Shown piece by piece: positions 31,943 to 42,529 of a DNA stretch of 64,000 nt; positions within the stretch are counted from its first letter, which is position 1; each line of letters opens with the position of its first letter. The stretch comes from Serratia symbiotica. Lineage in GTDB: Bacteria > Pseudomonadota > Gammaproteobacteria > Enterobacterales > Enterobacteriaceae. Where the stretch lies: NCBI RefSeq assembly GCF_000821185.2, contig NZ_CP050855.1, forward strand, positions 930,001 to 994,000, in the 5' to 3' direction. Made by a program: the position numbers and the translations under genes. Under the pieces are notes generated by a model that did not search any database, was not told where the DNA came from, and worked only from the letters and a program-made list of their open reading frames with translations.

Positions 31943-32324
31943 GTTTCATCGTTTTTCCGTCGATTGCAATGATGGATTTTCCGGCAGACTGCCGCCGCTC
32001 ATTTATCCATCCCAGAAGGGCCTGAACCAGTAAATCTGTATCTAACATGCTAATTATATTGGCAATGCAGTGTCTTCGAGGGATGCCATTTTCAAAAGCA
32101 CGGTATTTTTGCAGCCACTCCAGCTGAGCATCGCCAAAGACCTGAATATCTTTCCAGCCCTGCGCGCCGCTCAGAACGGCAGCTAAAACCAGAAACAGCA
32201 CATCAAGAAGATTGTGCTTAACATTAATGTCCCTTCTCGGGTCAGGAACTGCGGATAAATGGTTGAAGATATTCACTATTGGCCCATAACTTTGATAGAT
32301 ACGGGTCAGATCATTCAATTTCAA
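31940..32324 (-). pseudogene. ISAs1-family transposase N-terminal fragment
   Basis: From MKLNDLTRIYQSYGPIVNIF through HLSAVPDPRRDINVKHNLLD, GAQGWKDIQVFGDAQLEWLQ and IIAIDGKTMKRAW: the ISAs1 (H-repeat associated) N-terminal third up to the first catalytic region (AIDGK). The rest is missing; the frame continues into unrelated sequence. Confidence 0.8.
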
Positions 32325-32334
32325 TAAAGTTCAT

Positions 32335-32593
32335 TCAAAAGTGGGATCCCGCCCTGGGTTTTGGCCTAAGGCACAGCATGGATCATTCCCCTGAACGTAT
32401 TAGAGTACCACGTTTAATTGCAACGCTGGAAAGCATAATCATGTGGTTGAGCGGATACTTATTTGAAAAAAAAGATGTATTTAAAATACCAGGCGAACAC
32501 CGTGAAGCATCGCAGGCTAATATCGCTGTTAACGCTGGCGGAGAATGTATTCAGACATTCTCCGCAGATATTAAAATCAGTCTCACTGGATAA
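32335..32593 (+). pseudogene. IS4-family transposase C-terminal fragment
   Basis: The frame reads GFGLRHSMDHSPERIRVPRL then IATLESIIMWLSGYLFEKK, resembling the C-terminal YREK-distal part of IS4 transposases (GxGLRxSR...RxxxLLLIAxLAxxxxWLxG). The N-terminal part is absent and substitutions suggest an old copy. Assignment from this motif only. Confidence 0.55.
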
Positions 32594-32791
32594 AGCACTA
32601 CAAAAATTACATCGACGATATTCAGATATGGTGCTTATCTAATGAAAATTTCTGGGGATCCCTCAGGGGGAGACCATAGATTTTTTATGCCCGAACCCGA
32701 GGTAACTCAGCCCATCTCTGTTATCATCTCTGCTTGACTCGGTTTCCTCCAGTGGGGAGCTGCCATTCCCTGTCCTATAAGAGTTATCGCC

Positions 32792-34177
32792 GTGAGCACA
32801 GCTTCTTTTTCTTCCCTGCCGCTGCCAGCCGAACAGTTGGCAAATCTTAATCAACTGGGGTATGTCGAAATGACACCAGTACAGCGCGCTGCCCTACCCG
32901 CTATCCTGAAAGGGCAGGACGTGCGCGCCAAGGCGAAAACCGGCAGCGGCAAAACGGCCGCGTTTGGCATCGGCGTGTTGGATAACATCAACGTTGCTCT
33001 AGTTTCCACGCAGGCGCTGATCCTGTGCCCTACGCGTGAACTGGCGGATCAGGTGAGCAAAGAGTTACGCCGTCTGGCACGCTTCACGCAGAATATCAAA
33101 ATATTGACCCTGTGCGGCGGCCAACCGTTGGGGCCGCAGCTTGATTCGCTGGTGCATGCGCCGCACATCGTGGTGGGTACACCAGGACGCATTCTGGAGC
33201 ATCTACGCAAAAAAACCTTGGTGTTGGAGATGTTGAAAGTGCTGGTGCTGGATGAAGCAGACCGCATGCTGGACATGGGTTTTGCCGACGATATTGACGA
33301 GGTGATCAGTGAAACGCCACCGCAGCGCCAGACTCTGCTGTTTTCCGCCACCTATCCGGCTGATATTGAACGTATCAGCGCACGGGTGCAGCGTGAACCG
33401 TTGAAGATAGAAGTGGATAACGGCGATGCACAGACCACTATCGAACAGCGTTTCTATGAGACCACCGCCAATCAGCGTGCGGCGCTACTGGTGTCGGTGA
33501 TCCGGCATTACCAGCCTGCTTCCTGCGTGGTGTTCTGCAACACCAAACGTGATTGCCAGACTGTGTTTGAGGCGCTTGAGGCGTACGGCATCAGTGTGCT
33601 GGCGTTGCATGGCGATCTGGAACAGCGCGAACGCGATCAGGTGCTGGTGCGCTTCGCCAATCGCAGTTGCCGGGTGCTGGTGGCGACCGATGTTGCCGCG
33701 CGTGGGCTGGATATCACAGAGCTGGAATTGGTGGTTAACTACGAGCTGGCATTCGATCCGCAAGTTCATGTTCACCGCATTGGCCGCACTGGCCGTGCTG
33801 GCAGACATGGTCTGGCTATCAGCCTGTGTACGCCACAGGAAATGGTGCGCGCACATGCTATTGAAGACGACATGCAGATGAAGATCACATGGGTGCCGGT
33901 GTCTGAATTAAGCGTGGTGGTCACTACGCCGCTGGAAGCCGAAATGACCACGCTATGCATTGATGGTGGCCGTAAGGCAAAGATTCGGCCTGGTGATATT
34001 CTTGGTGCGCTAACCAGTGGCGATACCGGGCTGACGGCGGCGGCAGTGGGCAAGATCGATATGTTCCCACAGCATGCCTACGTGGCGATCCACCAAGCCA
34101 GCGCCCACAAGGCAATGCAACAACTACAGCAGGGCAAGATCAAAGGCAAGCGCTGCAAGGTGCGCCTGATGAAATAA
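32792..34177 (+). CDS. dbpA: ATP-dependent RNA helicase DbpA
   Basis: DEAD-box helicase acting on 23S rRNA hairpin 92 during large-subunit assembly. Q motif GYVEMTPVQRAALP; Walker A AKTGSGKT; DEAD at VLVLDEADRMLDMGF; SAT in LLFSATYP; motif VI HRIGRTGRAG. The C-terminal RNA-binding domain (about 385-461) includes the DbpA-type GGRKAKIRPGDILGALT. 461 aa from GTG 32792, the family length. First backbone gene after the island. Confidence 0.95.
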   Translation: MSTASFSSLPLPAEQLANLNQLGYVEMTPVQRAALPAILKGQDVRAKAKTGSGKTAAFGIGVLDNINVALVSTQALILCPTRELADQVSKELRRLARFTQNIKILTLCGGQPLGPQLDSLVHAPHIVVGTPGRILEHLRKKTLVLEMLKVLVLDEADRMLDMGFADDIDEVISETPPQRQTLLFSATYPADIERISARVQREPLKIEVDNGDAQTTIEQRFYETTANQRAALLVSVIRHYQPASCVVFCNTKRDCQTVFEALEAYGISVLALHGDLEQRERDQVLVRFANRSCRVLVATDVAARGLDITELELVVNYELAFDPQVHVHRIGRTGRAGRHGLAISLCTPQEMVRAHAIEDDMQMKITWVPVSELSVVVTTPLEAEMTTLCIDGGRKAKIRPGDILGALTSGDTGLTAAAVGKIDMFPQHAYVAIHQASAHKAMQQLQQGKIKGKRCKVRLMK

Positions 34178-34180
34178 CGC

Positions 34181-34302
34181 TATACCCATCATACTTCACG
34201 TTGTCTGTGCGTTAGTTTTCCCCGCTGGCCCCAGTCATTGACTGGGGCCAGCACCTGGAGATCTGCTGTGCTACCGCCTTCCTGCCACTCGTATAGGGTA
34301 TA
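34181..34302. repeat. Dispersed palindromic repeat, family B, copy 1 (ERIC-like)
   Basis: Starts TATACCCATCATACTTCACG and ends TATAGGGTATA. An internal CCCCAGTCA...TGACTGGGG hairpin is clear. Two more copies occur at 45198-45324 and 57846-57996. Terminal TATACCC/GGGTATA arms and size (122-151 bp) are ERIC/IRU-like; name tentative. It follows the dbpA stop directly and could form its 3' hairpin. Confidence 0.8.
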
Positions 34303-34425
34303 TGCTGGGAGACCGCTTGCTCCCCGCTTAAAATAGCATAAAAGTCGCTATCACCATGGATGGCCGCCATTTCCACCAATTTGTAGCCCTATACAGCGGT
34401 ACTGGGTTTTAATGAACATAGCGCC

Positions 34426-34989
34426 TCAGTCGCTAAACGGGATCACCAGCGCGCCCGGTTTAACTTCTAGTCCTTTCGCCAACGCCTTTGCCAGCGCTGC
34501 CGATTTGCTTTTATCCGGGTTCAGCACGTAAGCTGGTTTTTGGTCGAAGTAGGCTCTCAGTGATTGATTCAGATAGGGCGTCAGCGCATTCATCACCGTC
34601 TGTAATTTTTCCGGCTGCACGCTGTAGTCGGTTAATTCCATCTCTTTCAGGAAGATTGCACCTTTTTCACGGTCATAGACCGGTTGCGCTTTCAGCGTCA
34701 GCTTCAGGTCTGCGCTCTGTGGGCCTAGGATTGAGGTAATACTAACTTTAGCGTCACCCGAAAGGGTGACTTTTCCCGGCTCGCTGCGGCCGATTTGGCT
34801 GTGCAACTGCGTCAGCAGGATGTGGGCGTCCAGTAGCCCAGGTACGCTGATTTGTTTCTGATATTCATTGTGTTTTTGCAAGTAATCATTTATTTCCTGC
34901 TCGTTGAGGGTGTATTGGGTGAGTTGATTACAACCGGCCAATAGGCCGGCGAACATCAGGGCAGCAACGCCCAACAGGATCTTCTTCAT
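34426..34989 (-). CDS. yceB: YceB-like lipoprotein (DUF1439)
   Basis: 187 aa with a lipoprotein signal (MKKILLGVAALMFAGLLAGC; lipobox LAGC). The mature part shows the DUF1439 pattern: LNEQEINDYLQKHNEYQKQI, VTLSGDAKVSI and the C-terminal LEVKPGALVIPFSD. Located as in enterobacteria near rimJ. Function in the outer or inner membrane is not established. Confidence 0.85.
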   Translation of the reverse strand: MKKILLGVAALMFAGLLAGCNQLTQYTLNEQEINDYLQKHNEYQKQISVPGLLDAHILLTQLHSQIGRSEPGKVTLSGDAKVSITSILGPQSADLKLTLKAQPVYDREKGAIFLKEMELTDYSVQPEKLQTVMNALTPYLNQSLRAYFDQKPAYVLNPDKSKSAALAKALAKGLEVKPGALVIPFSD

Positions 34990-35150
34990 TTGTGCCTCAT
35001 AGCGACTGCCAGTAAAAATGCCACATATAATTGATTAAATTATCATTATAAGCACTTACTGGTTATGGAAGAAATGAATATTGGGCAGTGATTAGGGGGG
35101 TAAGGCGCACTCACCAGTATGTCAGTACGCTATTAGGCAGGCTGAGGGGA

Positions 35151-35399
35151 CTATTTTTGTGTTGGCACTGAGTTGAGAACCTCGATCAGGTGGATACGCG
35201 CCTGCTCAAGATCGATCTGGTCACGCTCGTTGGCAGCGTTGACGATCTGCAATTGCTTGATGATTTCGCTTTTAAGGGAGGCATTTTCGGCGATGACCTG
35301 AGCTAACGCCTTCTCTACCAAGGTTGAGCGTGCGTACATCATGCGCAGGTTCAATATCATCTTTTCCAGCAACTGTGGTAATTGCATATCTTCAGCCAT
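35151..35399 (-). CDS. Small coiled-coil protein of unknown function
   Basis: 82 aa, MAEDMQLPQLLEKMILNLRM onward, mostly helical with heptad-like Leu/Ile (ARSTLVEKALAQVIAEN, ASLKSEIIKQLQIV), acidic N-terminus and no membrane segment. Codon use resembles the neighbours. The gene stands alone between yceB and rimJ. No family was recognised. Confidence 0.6.
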   Translation of the reverse strand: MAEDMQLPQLLEKMILNLRMMYARSTLVEKALAQVIAENASLKSEIIKQLQIVNAANERDQIDLEQARIHLIEVLNSVPTQK

Positions 35400-35612
35400 A
35401 GCCTAGGTCTCCAGTTGATGTTTTATTCACAGAGTGATTCGTTTGTTGATAATTTAATCTATTTTGGTGAGATAATTCGCGGTTTTTCGCATGATTTTTT
35501 AATGATGGGCATTTCGCCCCTGATGTTGATTGTCATCGCTGATAAGCGGGCTTCGGGGGCTTGCTAATAAATACCTCTTTCTTATCGAACCGTTCTGACT
35601 ACGGGAGAAATG

Positions 35613-36197
35613 ATGTCTGGCTATCGCGCTTCATCACCAAAAGTACGCCTTACTACCCACAGGCTGGTAGTGCGCCTAGTACATAAACGAGATGCTTATC
35701 GCCTGGCGGACTACTATGCTGAAAATCGCCTGTTTCTCAAGCCTTGGGAGCCGGTGCGTGATAACAGCCACTGCTCCCCCGCCGGTTGGCAGGTGCGGCT
35801 AGGTATGATCACCGAGATGCAAAAACAAGGCAGTGCCTACTATTTCATTCTGCTTGATGCGCAAGAACATGAGGTAAGAGGCGTAGCGAATTTTAGCAAT
35901 GTGTTGCGTGATGCGTTTCATGCCTGTTTCCTCGGCTATTCGCTGGGTGAAAAATGGCAAGGGCAGGGGCTGATGTACGAGGCATTGCAACCCGCCATCC
36001 GTTATATGCAGCGTCATCAGTACATGCATCGCATCATGGCCAACTGCATGCCGCACAATCATCGTAGCGGCGCACTGCTCACCCGCCTGGGATTTGAACC
36101 TGAGGGGTATGCCAAGGATTATCTGCTGATCGACGGGCAGTGGCAGGATCATATATTGACGGCATTAACCCATAAGGAATGGTTACCGCCACGCTAG
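35613..36197 (+). CDS. rimJ: Ribosomal protein S5 N-acetyltransferase RimJ
   Basis: GNAT-family enzyme that acetylates the N-terminus of ribosomal protein S5. The 194-aa protein starts [20 protein letters not shown] and keeps the acetyl-CoA binding region [19 protein letters not shown] (Q/RxxGxG/A-type) and [22 protein letters not shown] 35613 is chosen over 35610 by homology. yceH and mviM, which lie between rimJ and murJ in E. coli, are absent. Confidence 0.93.
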   Translation: MSGYRASSPKVRLTTHRLVVRLVHKRDAYRLADYYAENRLFLKPWEPVRDNSHCSPAGWQVRLGMITEMQKQGSAYYFILLDAQEHEVRGVANFSNVLRDAFHACFLGYSLGEKWQGQGLMYEALQPAIRYMQRHQYMHRIMANCMPHNHRSGALLTRLGFEPEGYAKDYLLIDGQWQDHILTALTHKEWLPPR

Positions 36198-36308
36198 CGT
36201 CACCTGGGATGGTAGCTATTCTGCTGCGGATACGTAAACTTACCTGGTAGTTTCACTGACGCCTGCTGATGTAGGCGTCGATATTTATGGTACAGAGCAG
36301 AAAACGAC

Positions 36309-37844
36309 ATGAACCTACTAAAATCACTGGCCGCAGTCAGTACTATGACGATGTTTTCTCGGCTGCTGGGTTTTACGCGTGATGCTATCGTAGCGCGCGT
36401 TTTTGGTGCTGGTATGGCAACGGACGCCTTTTTTGTGGCGTTCAAGCTTCCTAACCTGCTGCGCCGCATTTTTGCTGAAGGGGCGTTCTCCCAAGCGTTT
36501 GTGCCGATCTTGGCCGAATATAAAAGTCAGCAGGGTGAACAGGCGACGCGCACCTTCATTGCCTATGTATCCGGCCTGTTGACGCTGGTATTGGCGATAG
36601 TGACGGTATTGGGCATGTTGGCCGCACCCTGGGTGATCTACACCACCGCGCCAGGTTTTGTCGATACACCGGACAAGTTCGCCTTGACCTCAGCACTACT
36701 GCGCATCACTTTTCCGTATATCTTGCTGATTTCGCTCGCTTCGTTGGTAGGTGCGATCCTCAATACCTGGAACCGCTTCTCGATCCCGGCCTTTGCGCCG
36801 ACGCTGCTTAATATCAGTATGATTGGGTTTGCGCTGTTTGCCGCGCCTTACTTCCACCCACCGGTGTTGGCGATGGCCTGGGCGGTGATGGTGGGTGGTG
36901 TATTGCAACTGGGCTATCAGTTGCCGTATCTGCGCAAGATAGGCATGCTGGTGCTGCCGCGCCTCACATTGCGTGATGCCGGGGTATGGCGGGTCATGTG
37001 CCAGATGGGGCCTGCGATCCTCGGGGTGTCGGTCAGCCAGATCTCATTGATCATCAACACTATCTTCGCCTCGTTTCTAGTGTCTGGCTCGGTATCCTGG
37101 ATGTATTATGCTGACCGCTTGATGGAGTTTCCTTCCGGTGTGTTGGGGGTGGCATTGGGGACTATCTTGCTGCCGTCGCTAGCAAAAAGTTTCTCCAGCG
37201 GTAATCAGGATGAATATTCACGGCTGATGGACTGGGGATTGCGCCTGTGCTTTCTGTTGGCGTTGCCGAGTGCTATCGCGCTGGGCATTCTGGCTAAACC
37301 GCTGACTGTTGCGCTGTTTCAGTACGGCAAATTTAGCGCCTTTGATGCGTCGATGACTCAGCGCGCGCTGGTGGCTTACTCGGTGGGGTTGATGGGGCTG
37401 ATCTTAGTGAAAGTGTTGGCACCGGGCTTCTATTCGCGGCAGGACATCAAAACGCCGGTTAAAATTGCCATTATTACGCTGATTATGACTCAGGTGATGA
37501 ACCTGACGTTTATCAGTTCACTCAAGCACGCCGGATTGGCGTTATCGATAGGTCTGGCGGCTTGTCTGAACGCTGCGCTTCTGTATTGGCAACTACGCCA
37601 GCAGAAGATTTTTCAGCCGCAGCCGGGTTGGGCGGTTTTTCTCAGCAAACTGGGGGCTGCCGTGCTGGTGATGGCGGGGGTGTTGATGAGCGTGATGTGG
37701 CTGATGCCGTGTTGGGATCAGGGCAATATGTTGGAGCGTCTGTTGCGTTTGGCCGTAGTGGTGGTTGCCGGGGTGGTGGCCTATTTTGCGGTGCTGGCGG
37801 GGCTGGGTTTCCGCCCGCGTGATTTCGCCCGCCGGGTCGCTTGA
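36309..37844 (+). CDS. murJ: Lipid II flippase MurJ
   Basis: MOP-superfamily flippase of 511 aa with 14 membrane segments, essential for peptidoglycan synthesis. Starts [20 protein letters not shown]; conserved [22 protein letters not shown] and [20 protein letters not shown] (the arginine-rich loop) are intact, as is [21 protein letters not shown] rho-independent terminator follows at 38001-38026. No damage. Confidence 0.95.
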   Translation: MNLLKSLAAVSTMTMFSRLLGFTRDAIVARVFGAGMATDAFFVAFKLPNLLRRIFAEGAFSQAFVPILAEYKSQQGEQATRTFIAYVSGLLTLVLAIVTVLGMLAAPWVIYTTAPGFVDTPDKFALTSALLRITFPYILLISLASLVGAILNTWNRFSIPAFAPTLLNISMIGFALFAAPYFHPPVLAMAWAVMVGGVLQLGYQLPYLRKIGMLVLPRLTLRDAGVWRVMCQMGPAILGVSVSQISLIINTIFASFLVSGSVSWMYYADRLMEFPSGVLGVALGTILLPSLAKSFSSGNQDEYSRLMDWGLRLCFLLALPSAIALGILAKPLTVALFQYGKFSAFDASMTQRALVAYSVGLMGLILVKVLAPGFYSRQDIKTPVKIAIITLIMTQVMNLTFISSLKHAGLALSIGLAACLNAALLYWQLRQQKIFQPQPGWAVFLSKLGAAVLVMAGVLMSVMWLMPCWDQGNMLERLLRLAVVVVAGVVAYFAVLAGLGFRPRDFARRVA

Positions 37845-38000
37845 TTTGGCGCTGTCGCGTAACTTCTTTATTGTCTTATAAGCACCTAGGGCCAAATGGC
37901 ACTTACTTCGTTGATGCTGGAGTCTAGGGTTTTGATATCATTAACCAAGGTGAAACCGTAAGTTTCTGTTCGAATGCTCCCGCTGTTCCCAGCAATAATA

Positions 38001-38026
38001 AACGGGCCGCTGCCACGGCCCGTTTT
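38001..38026. terminator. Rho-independent terminator after murJ
   Basis: AACGGGCC ... GGCCCGTT with an 8-base loop (GCTGCCAC) and TTTT. Points with murJ. Confidence 0.85.
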
Positions 38027-38103
38027 GCTATTTGGCATTACCGTTTCAGGAACAATTAATTCATCTGAAACAACCAGTATTACTGTGAAAAAAGGGGACT
38101 ATA

Positions 38104-38793
38104 TCAGAAGTATGAAACGGTAAATTGTGCGGTCCCCTTGAAATTTACCTCTTCCGTAGCAGTAATTTTAGAAATTATATTTAACTGAGGCACAACATCG
38201 AAATCAAAGGTTAATACCTTGCCCTTTGCGGCTTCACCAATGTTTATATCTTTTTTCAATATGGTCCATTTCTCAGTTACAGGTATTCCCCAGTGCTCAC
38301 TGAATAAATGAGTGGTAAATCCTTGCGTAGAAATATCCGTAGCTGACTTGACGCCAAAACTTTTATCGTTACGAATATCATCGTAAGATGAACCCGTGCC
38401 GATTAAAGTAAAGTTACCGATTTTTTGCTTGGATACCGGATCAAGGCCTAAGCCAAAAATTCGGTTGGCATCGTCACCGTTAGCGTATCCTGAACCAACT
38501 CTCATGCCGGCTATAGCCGTCGCTTTATATGGATCTGACACCGTAAATGACATTGCTGTCTCACCATCGCATGTCACCGTGAGCGATGCTTCCTTTTTAG
38601 GCAGAATGGTAAATTGTGTCGCACTTAAACTGTTGTGAGGAATGTTTCCCCAGTCAAGGTCATCGCTCCCTTTAGCAAAATTAACTGTACAGGCTGGCGG
38701 CACGATTTTACCTTTAACATTAATCTCGTTTGCCGCGTTGGCTCCAGAGACAGAAAATGCGCACAGCAAAGTCAAGGTAGTTACTTTTTTCAT
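38104..38793 (-). CDS. Fimbrial subunit/adhesin-like protein (DUF1120 type)
   Basis: 229 aa with signal peptide (MKKVTTLTLLCAFSVSGANA). It has the pilin layout: Cys at about 34 and 75, SLTVTCDGETAMSFTV, and a C-terminal donor-strand type motif ending FKGTAQFTVSYF. No adhesin lectin domain is visible. Last gene of the operon after chaperone and usher. Probably the only structural subunit left. Confidence 0.75.
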   Translation of the reverse strand: MKKVTTLTLLCAFSVSGANAANEINVKGKIVPPACTVNFAKGSDDLDWGNIPHNSLSATQFTILPKKEASLTVTCDGETAMSFTVSDPYKATAIAGMRVGSGYANGDDANRIFGLGLDPVSKQKIGNFTLIGTGSSYDDIRNDKSFGVKSATDISTQGFTTHLFSEHWGIPVTEKWTILKKDINIGEAAKGKVLTFDFDVVPQLNIISKITATEEVNFKGTAQFTVSYF

Positions 38794-38906
38794 GTTTATC
38801 CCATAGTGTTAAATGATGTTTTTTACTCCGGCCATTTATTTTTTGCCGAAATTTGATTGCATTATTTTTCAAATCATACTGTCGAGTTTATTACCATCCT
38901 TAATAG

Positions 38907-39607
38907 TTATTGGTTAATAGGTTGTTTAATTTTATTAATGACATAATTATAGTCAGAAATGCTAGAGAAAATAACGTTACTGCCTGGCCGAGGAATGTAA
39001 TCGGCTGGTAGCTTCACACAGATATTTGATGCAGGTAATGCATACGTTTTTGGCAGATTAAGCGAAATGTTATTCGGCTCTATCACAATGTTATCGGCAA
39101 TTCGAATGACCATTTTTGTATCATTTGTTAGGCAGAGTTGATTTGCTTCGAATTTCCATTTCAAATATGTCCATTTATCATTTACCGGAGTATAACCGCG
39201 TGGCCGGATCACCACTGGGAGATCTTGGGTAATTAAAAATCAATGCGTGTTCCCCCTTTATTCTGGGTGGGAATACCGGAAAACTCCACCCTGGCCAGAT
39301 GCTCTTTTTCCATCTTTTTGTTCGTCCGCAGCAATACGCGTATAACCTGAGTCTCTCCAGGCTGAACTAGGACTGCGGCTGGAGATGGGATCAGGGCACC
39401 ATCGAAATCGTCATCTGCCAGGCGAACTATTTTTGAATAAAGCAGCATTGGTTCAGCATCAGTATTTTTAATCTCAATTGTGCCCTCTTTATTCTGTTCC
39501 TCAATGATGACTGCCGATGTGTTCGGTGTCATCCCTACTGAATATACGGCAGGGATATTGATGCAAAAGACTATAGCCATAAGATTTATGGAGATGTACT
39601 TATTCAT
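38907..39607 (-). pseudogene. Periplasmic fimbrial chaperone, frameshifted
   Basis: N-terminal half (39607-39233) has signal peptide, MTPNTSAVIIEEQNKEGTIE and GETQVIRVLLRTNK, ending GGTRIDF then stop. The C-terminal half continues in another frame as ITQDLPVVIRPRGYTPVN then NISLNLPKTYALPASNICVK. The junction is a T5 run (GATTTTTAATT); one extra T restores the reading frame. The product would lack the second Ig domain, so the operon may be non-functional unless the shift is a sequencing error or phase-variable. Confidence 0.85.
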
Positions 39608-42081
39608 TCTTTCTCGTCACAATAAACATTTATTTCAATAAGATCGCTTTTTACCGAGCTATCAACCGTTTCGCCATTAAAGTAACAGCGATTGTTTTCA
39701 TTAGATTCGACGATGGCATGACCCATCGATAATTTATTTATATTATCTTCATCAATCATCAATATATTCTTATCTATGGTTCGCCCCAGAACTTCAGCAT
39801 GGTCATTGACCACAGTAGTGCCTAGAGGGAAATTGTGCTTGTCATTTTTCAACTGTAAGAGATGCAAGCGCTCAGACTGGCCAGTATCAAAATTTACATC
39901 AGCAACGGCACCGCGCGTTACTGAAATATCCTTACGTGAGTTTTTCACCCAGGCACCGTCCGGCATGGATTTAGTGTCGATAGTGATCACATTACTATTG
40001 CCTATATGGAGTTGTGGTATCACCGCCAGGCCGTCATAATTGGTTATCGTCCGTCCCGTTGGCGCTAATAATGTTACATACCCCTTCATAGCAGTGTCTG
40101 CAATAGCAAAGGTATCTCGCACTCTTTCAGATGAAAATACCAGCCTGATTTTTGCCGCAACCAGAGAGCCTGACAGGTTTGCAGAATAGTTTCTATTATT
40201 ACGACTATTCCCTGAGTAATACCAACTTGTATTATTGTATGGTGTTAGCCAGGAAGCACGAATAAAATGTCTTGCTTCATTATTGCTATTTATAGCCGAA
40301 CGCTCTATCCCCGCACTTAGCTGTAAGTTATCGGTAAAGGTCTGAGAGAACGATGTACCAATACGAGTTTGTCCTTGGACATTATTTAAATAAGATGAAG
40401 AACTCCCTTTTCTCCCGCCAAGATTAAATGGAATATTCAAATTAGTGAACCATGACCATTCCCTACTTAATCTGTCATTATTACACCAGTTATAGCTTAT
40501 ACTCTGACTTAAAGCGTAACCATCACCAGACCAACTGCTGAAAAGAGATAATCCGTTACTTGATCCCGCGTCATAGGTGGTATTACGACTCAATGCAAGG
40601 CCGAGGCTTAAACGCTCCGTTGCGTTGAAGCTCCCTCCCATACTGGCCGTATAATGCATATTGTAATGATCGGGATAGCGATCATTTTGGCTAAAATATA
40701 GTCTGTCATACTGGCTCGAACCAAGATCGCGATAGTGTCTATTTTGCCAATCGAGAGAAAAATATGGATTTAAATTAACTAGCTGCGTTGATAGCATCAC
40801 GTTAACCTTAGCTCCCAAATTACCATTTTGATCTTGCTTCGCAAGAGTGTAACTGACTTCACCTCTACTATTATAAGGGATCCAGTTAAACCCAAGCCCT
40901 AACCCAGTTGCCAGATAATGTGGTGTTACCAGCAGACCAGAAATGGGTTGAGCATAATAGTAAAAAGGAAAGCGGTACTCCATCCCGATAACCCAATCAC
41001 CTGCAACGGTGTTTGCCTGTTGTCCCGCGAAGAAAGAGTATCTGGACGACATGCTTTCACTGACGGAAAACGCCGCTTTAGGAATGGTGAAACGCTGGGA
41101 CACTCCCTCCGCAACTTTTATAACGACTTCTGCATCTGAAAAGGCGGTATGCAACGGTACATCGACAAAAGAAAAATTTCCGGCTGCGGTCGGGCGGCTA
41201 AAAATCAAACGATTCTGCTGAAAGACTTCAACCTGTGCAAATCCTGATGCCACACCGCTAACGGTCACCGTCGTATCGCCTTCAGCGAGTCCGGTGTGAT
41301 TATCCATTGTCAGCCCCAGTACTTGGCCAGCACCAAACATTGTGTTACCTACGCCAATATAGCCAGTCCTCAGATGATAACGTCCTATTACGTCAGCCTC
41401 TAAATAAGAACTACTGAGAGATATGCTACTGTGGCTACTATGTTCACCCTGGTATTTACTGATATTTTTATTCCAGGAGAAGTTAGTGCGCATCATTACA
41501 TTGTGAGTATTTATCCCGAAAGACATCAATGAGCTGATATTTTGATGGTTTGAACTGGCGCTGTCAGTCTTGTTACCGTAAATATCATAATTAAGAAATG
41601 CCCCGGTGCCACCAGAATATACTTTCTTATACCCTGCATTTTTATCAAAGAAATAGTCTGCTATATTTAAGTGCAGTGCATTATTGTTTCTTTTAAACAC
41701 GGTTTCGAACTGGGAAACACTCTTTTCTTCCACGCATCCGCTAGATTCATTGATCAGTAATAACGCGGGTTTTATGTTGTATCTTACCAATATATCCTGG
41801 GTAATGCAGGCATTGCCTGTTTGACCAAAGTCGATATCCAGTGTTTCAGCGTATTTACCATTAATAGATAATCCAACGGTATTAACACCCAACGGTTTCG
41901 TACTCTGAGCGATAATTTGATTGATTGTTTTTTTATCTATTCCAAATGAATGGAGTATATTATCATCAAATTTAACACTCACTTCATTGTTATTATTCGT
42001 TGCCGCCAATACGTTAAATGAACTGAGTGTTAACAATATCGTTGTCGTGATACGCCAGGTGTAGCAAATAGCATTGCACAT
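39604..42081 (-). CDS. Fimbrial outer-membrane usher
   Basis: About 825 aa (PapC/FimD family). Signal peptide region TTTILLTLSSFNVLAA; N-terminal domain with VSVKFDDNILHSFGIDK; plug-associated GLAEGDTTVTVSG; beta-barrel; C-terminal APTGRTITNYDGLAVIPQL and Cys pair in NRCYFNGE...INVYC. ATG 42081 is preferred over 42126 because it is followed by the signal peptide and preceded by GGAA. ATGA overlap with the chaperone. It appears intact although its chaperone is not. Confidence 0.88.
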   Translation of the reverse strand: MCNAICYTWRITTTILLTLSSFNVLAATNNNNEVSVKFDDNILHSFGIDKKTINQIIAQSTKPLGVNTVGLSINGKYAETLDIDFGQTGNACITQDILVRYNIKPALLLINESSGCVEEKSVSQFETVFKRNNNALHLNIADYFFDKNAGYKKVYSGGTGAFLNYDIYGNKTDSASSNHQNISSLMSFGINTHNVMMRTNFSWNKNISKYQGEHSSHSSISLSSSYLEADVIGRYHLRTGYIGVGNTMFGAGQVLGLTMDNHTGLAEGDTTVTVSGVASGFAQVEVFQQNRLIFSRPTAAGNFSFVDVPLHTAFSDAEVVIKVAEGVSQRFTIPKAAFSVSESMSSRYSFFAGQQANTVAGDWVIGMEYRFPFYYYAQPISGLLVTPHYLATGLGLGFNWIPYNSRGEVSYTLAKQDQNGNLGAKVNVMLSTQLVNLNPYFSLDWQNRHYRDLGSSQYDRLYFSQNDRYPDHYNMHYTASMGGSFNATERLSLGLALSRNTTYDAGSSNGLSLFSSWSGDGYALSQSISYNWCNNDRLSREWSWFTNLNIPFNLGGRKGSSSSYLNNVQGQTRIGTSFSQTFTDNLQLSAGIERSAINSNNEARHFIRASWLTPYNNTSWYYSGNSRNNRNYSANLSGSLVAAKIRLVFSSERVRDTFAIADTAMKGYVTLLAPTGRTITNYDGLAVIPQLHIGNSNVITIDTKSMPDGAWVKNSRKDISVTRGAVADVNFDTGQSERLHLLQLKNDKHNFPLGTTVVNDHAEVLGRTIDKNILMIDEDNINKLSMGHAIVESNENNRCYFNGETVDSSVKSDLIEINVYCDEKE

Positions 42082-42529
42082 GATGAAAAAATTCCAGTAT
42101 AAAAACAGAATGTCCACTAAATACACAAATGTAATTTTTATTTATTGGTTGTCTCGGCAGTACCTATTGTTCATCATAAGTTTTCTAATTTTCATTTCCC
42201 CATCAACATTTATCCTGATGTGTTTCTGATATGTGTATTTTTACATAAAATGTCACAAAGAAAAAACAGATAAATTATTGGGATTTGTCTTGTAATGGGT
42301 GGGTTTCTCTCTCATAGGACGAGAAATATGGTTCTCTCGTATTAAGAAATTGTCGGGTAACATGCGATTATTTTGCGATGTTTCCCATCTATATCTATGA
42401 TATAAAATAACTTAAATGCATGAAGACTATACCGTTTAACGGTGGCAGGATAGCAGGTGTTGCGCTACTGATTTTTATTGACTATCACATTTATAGATAA
42501 AAGTCAGTAAAATGTATGTTACATAGCTT
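42082..42529. other. AT-rich upstream region of the fimbrial operon
   Basis: No pilin gene is recognisable where one would be expected in a full chaperone-usher locus. A short inverted repeat CGAGAA...TTCTCTCG lies at about 42320-42340. Probably carries the operon promoter. Confidence 0.4.
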
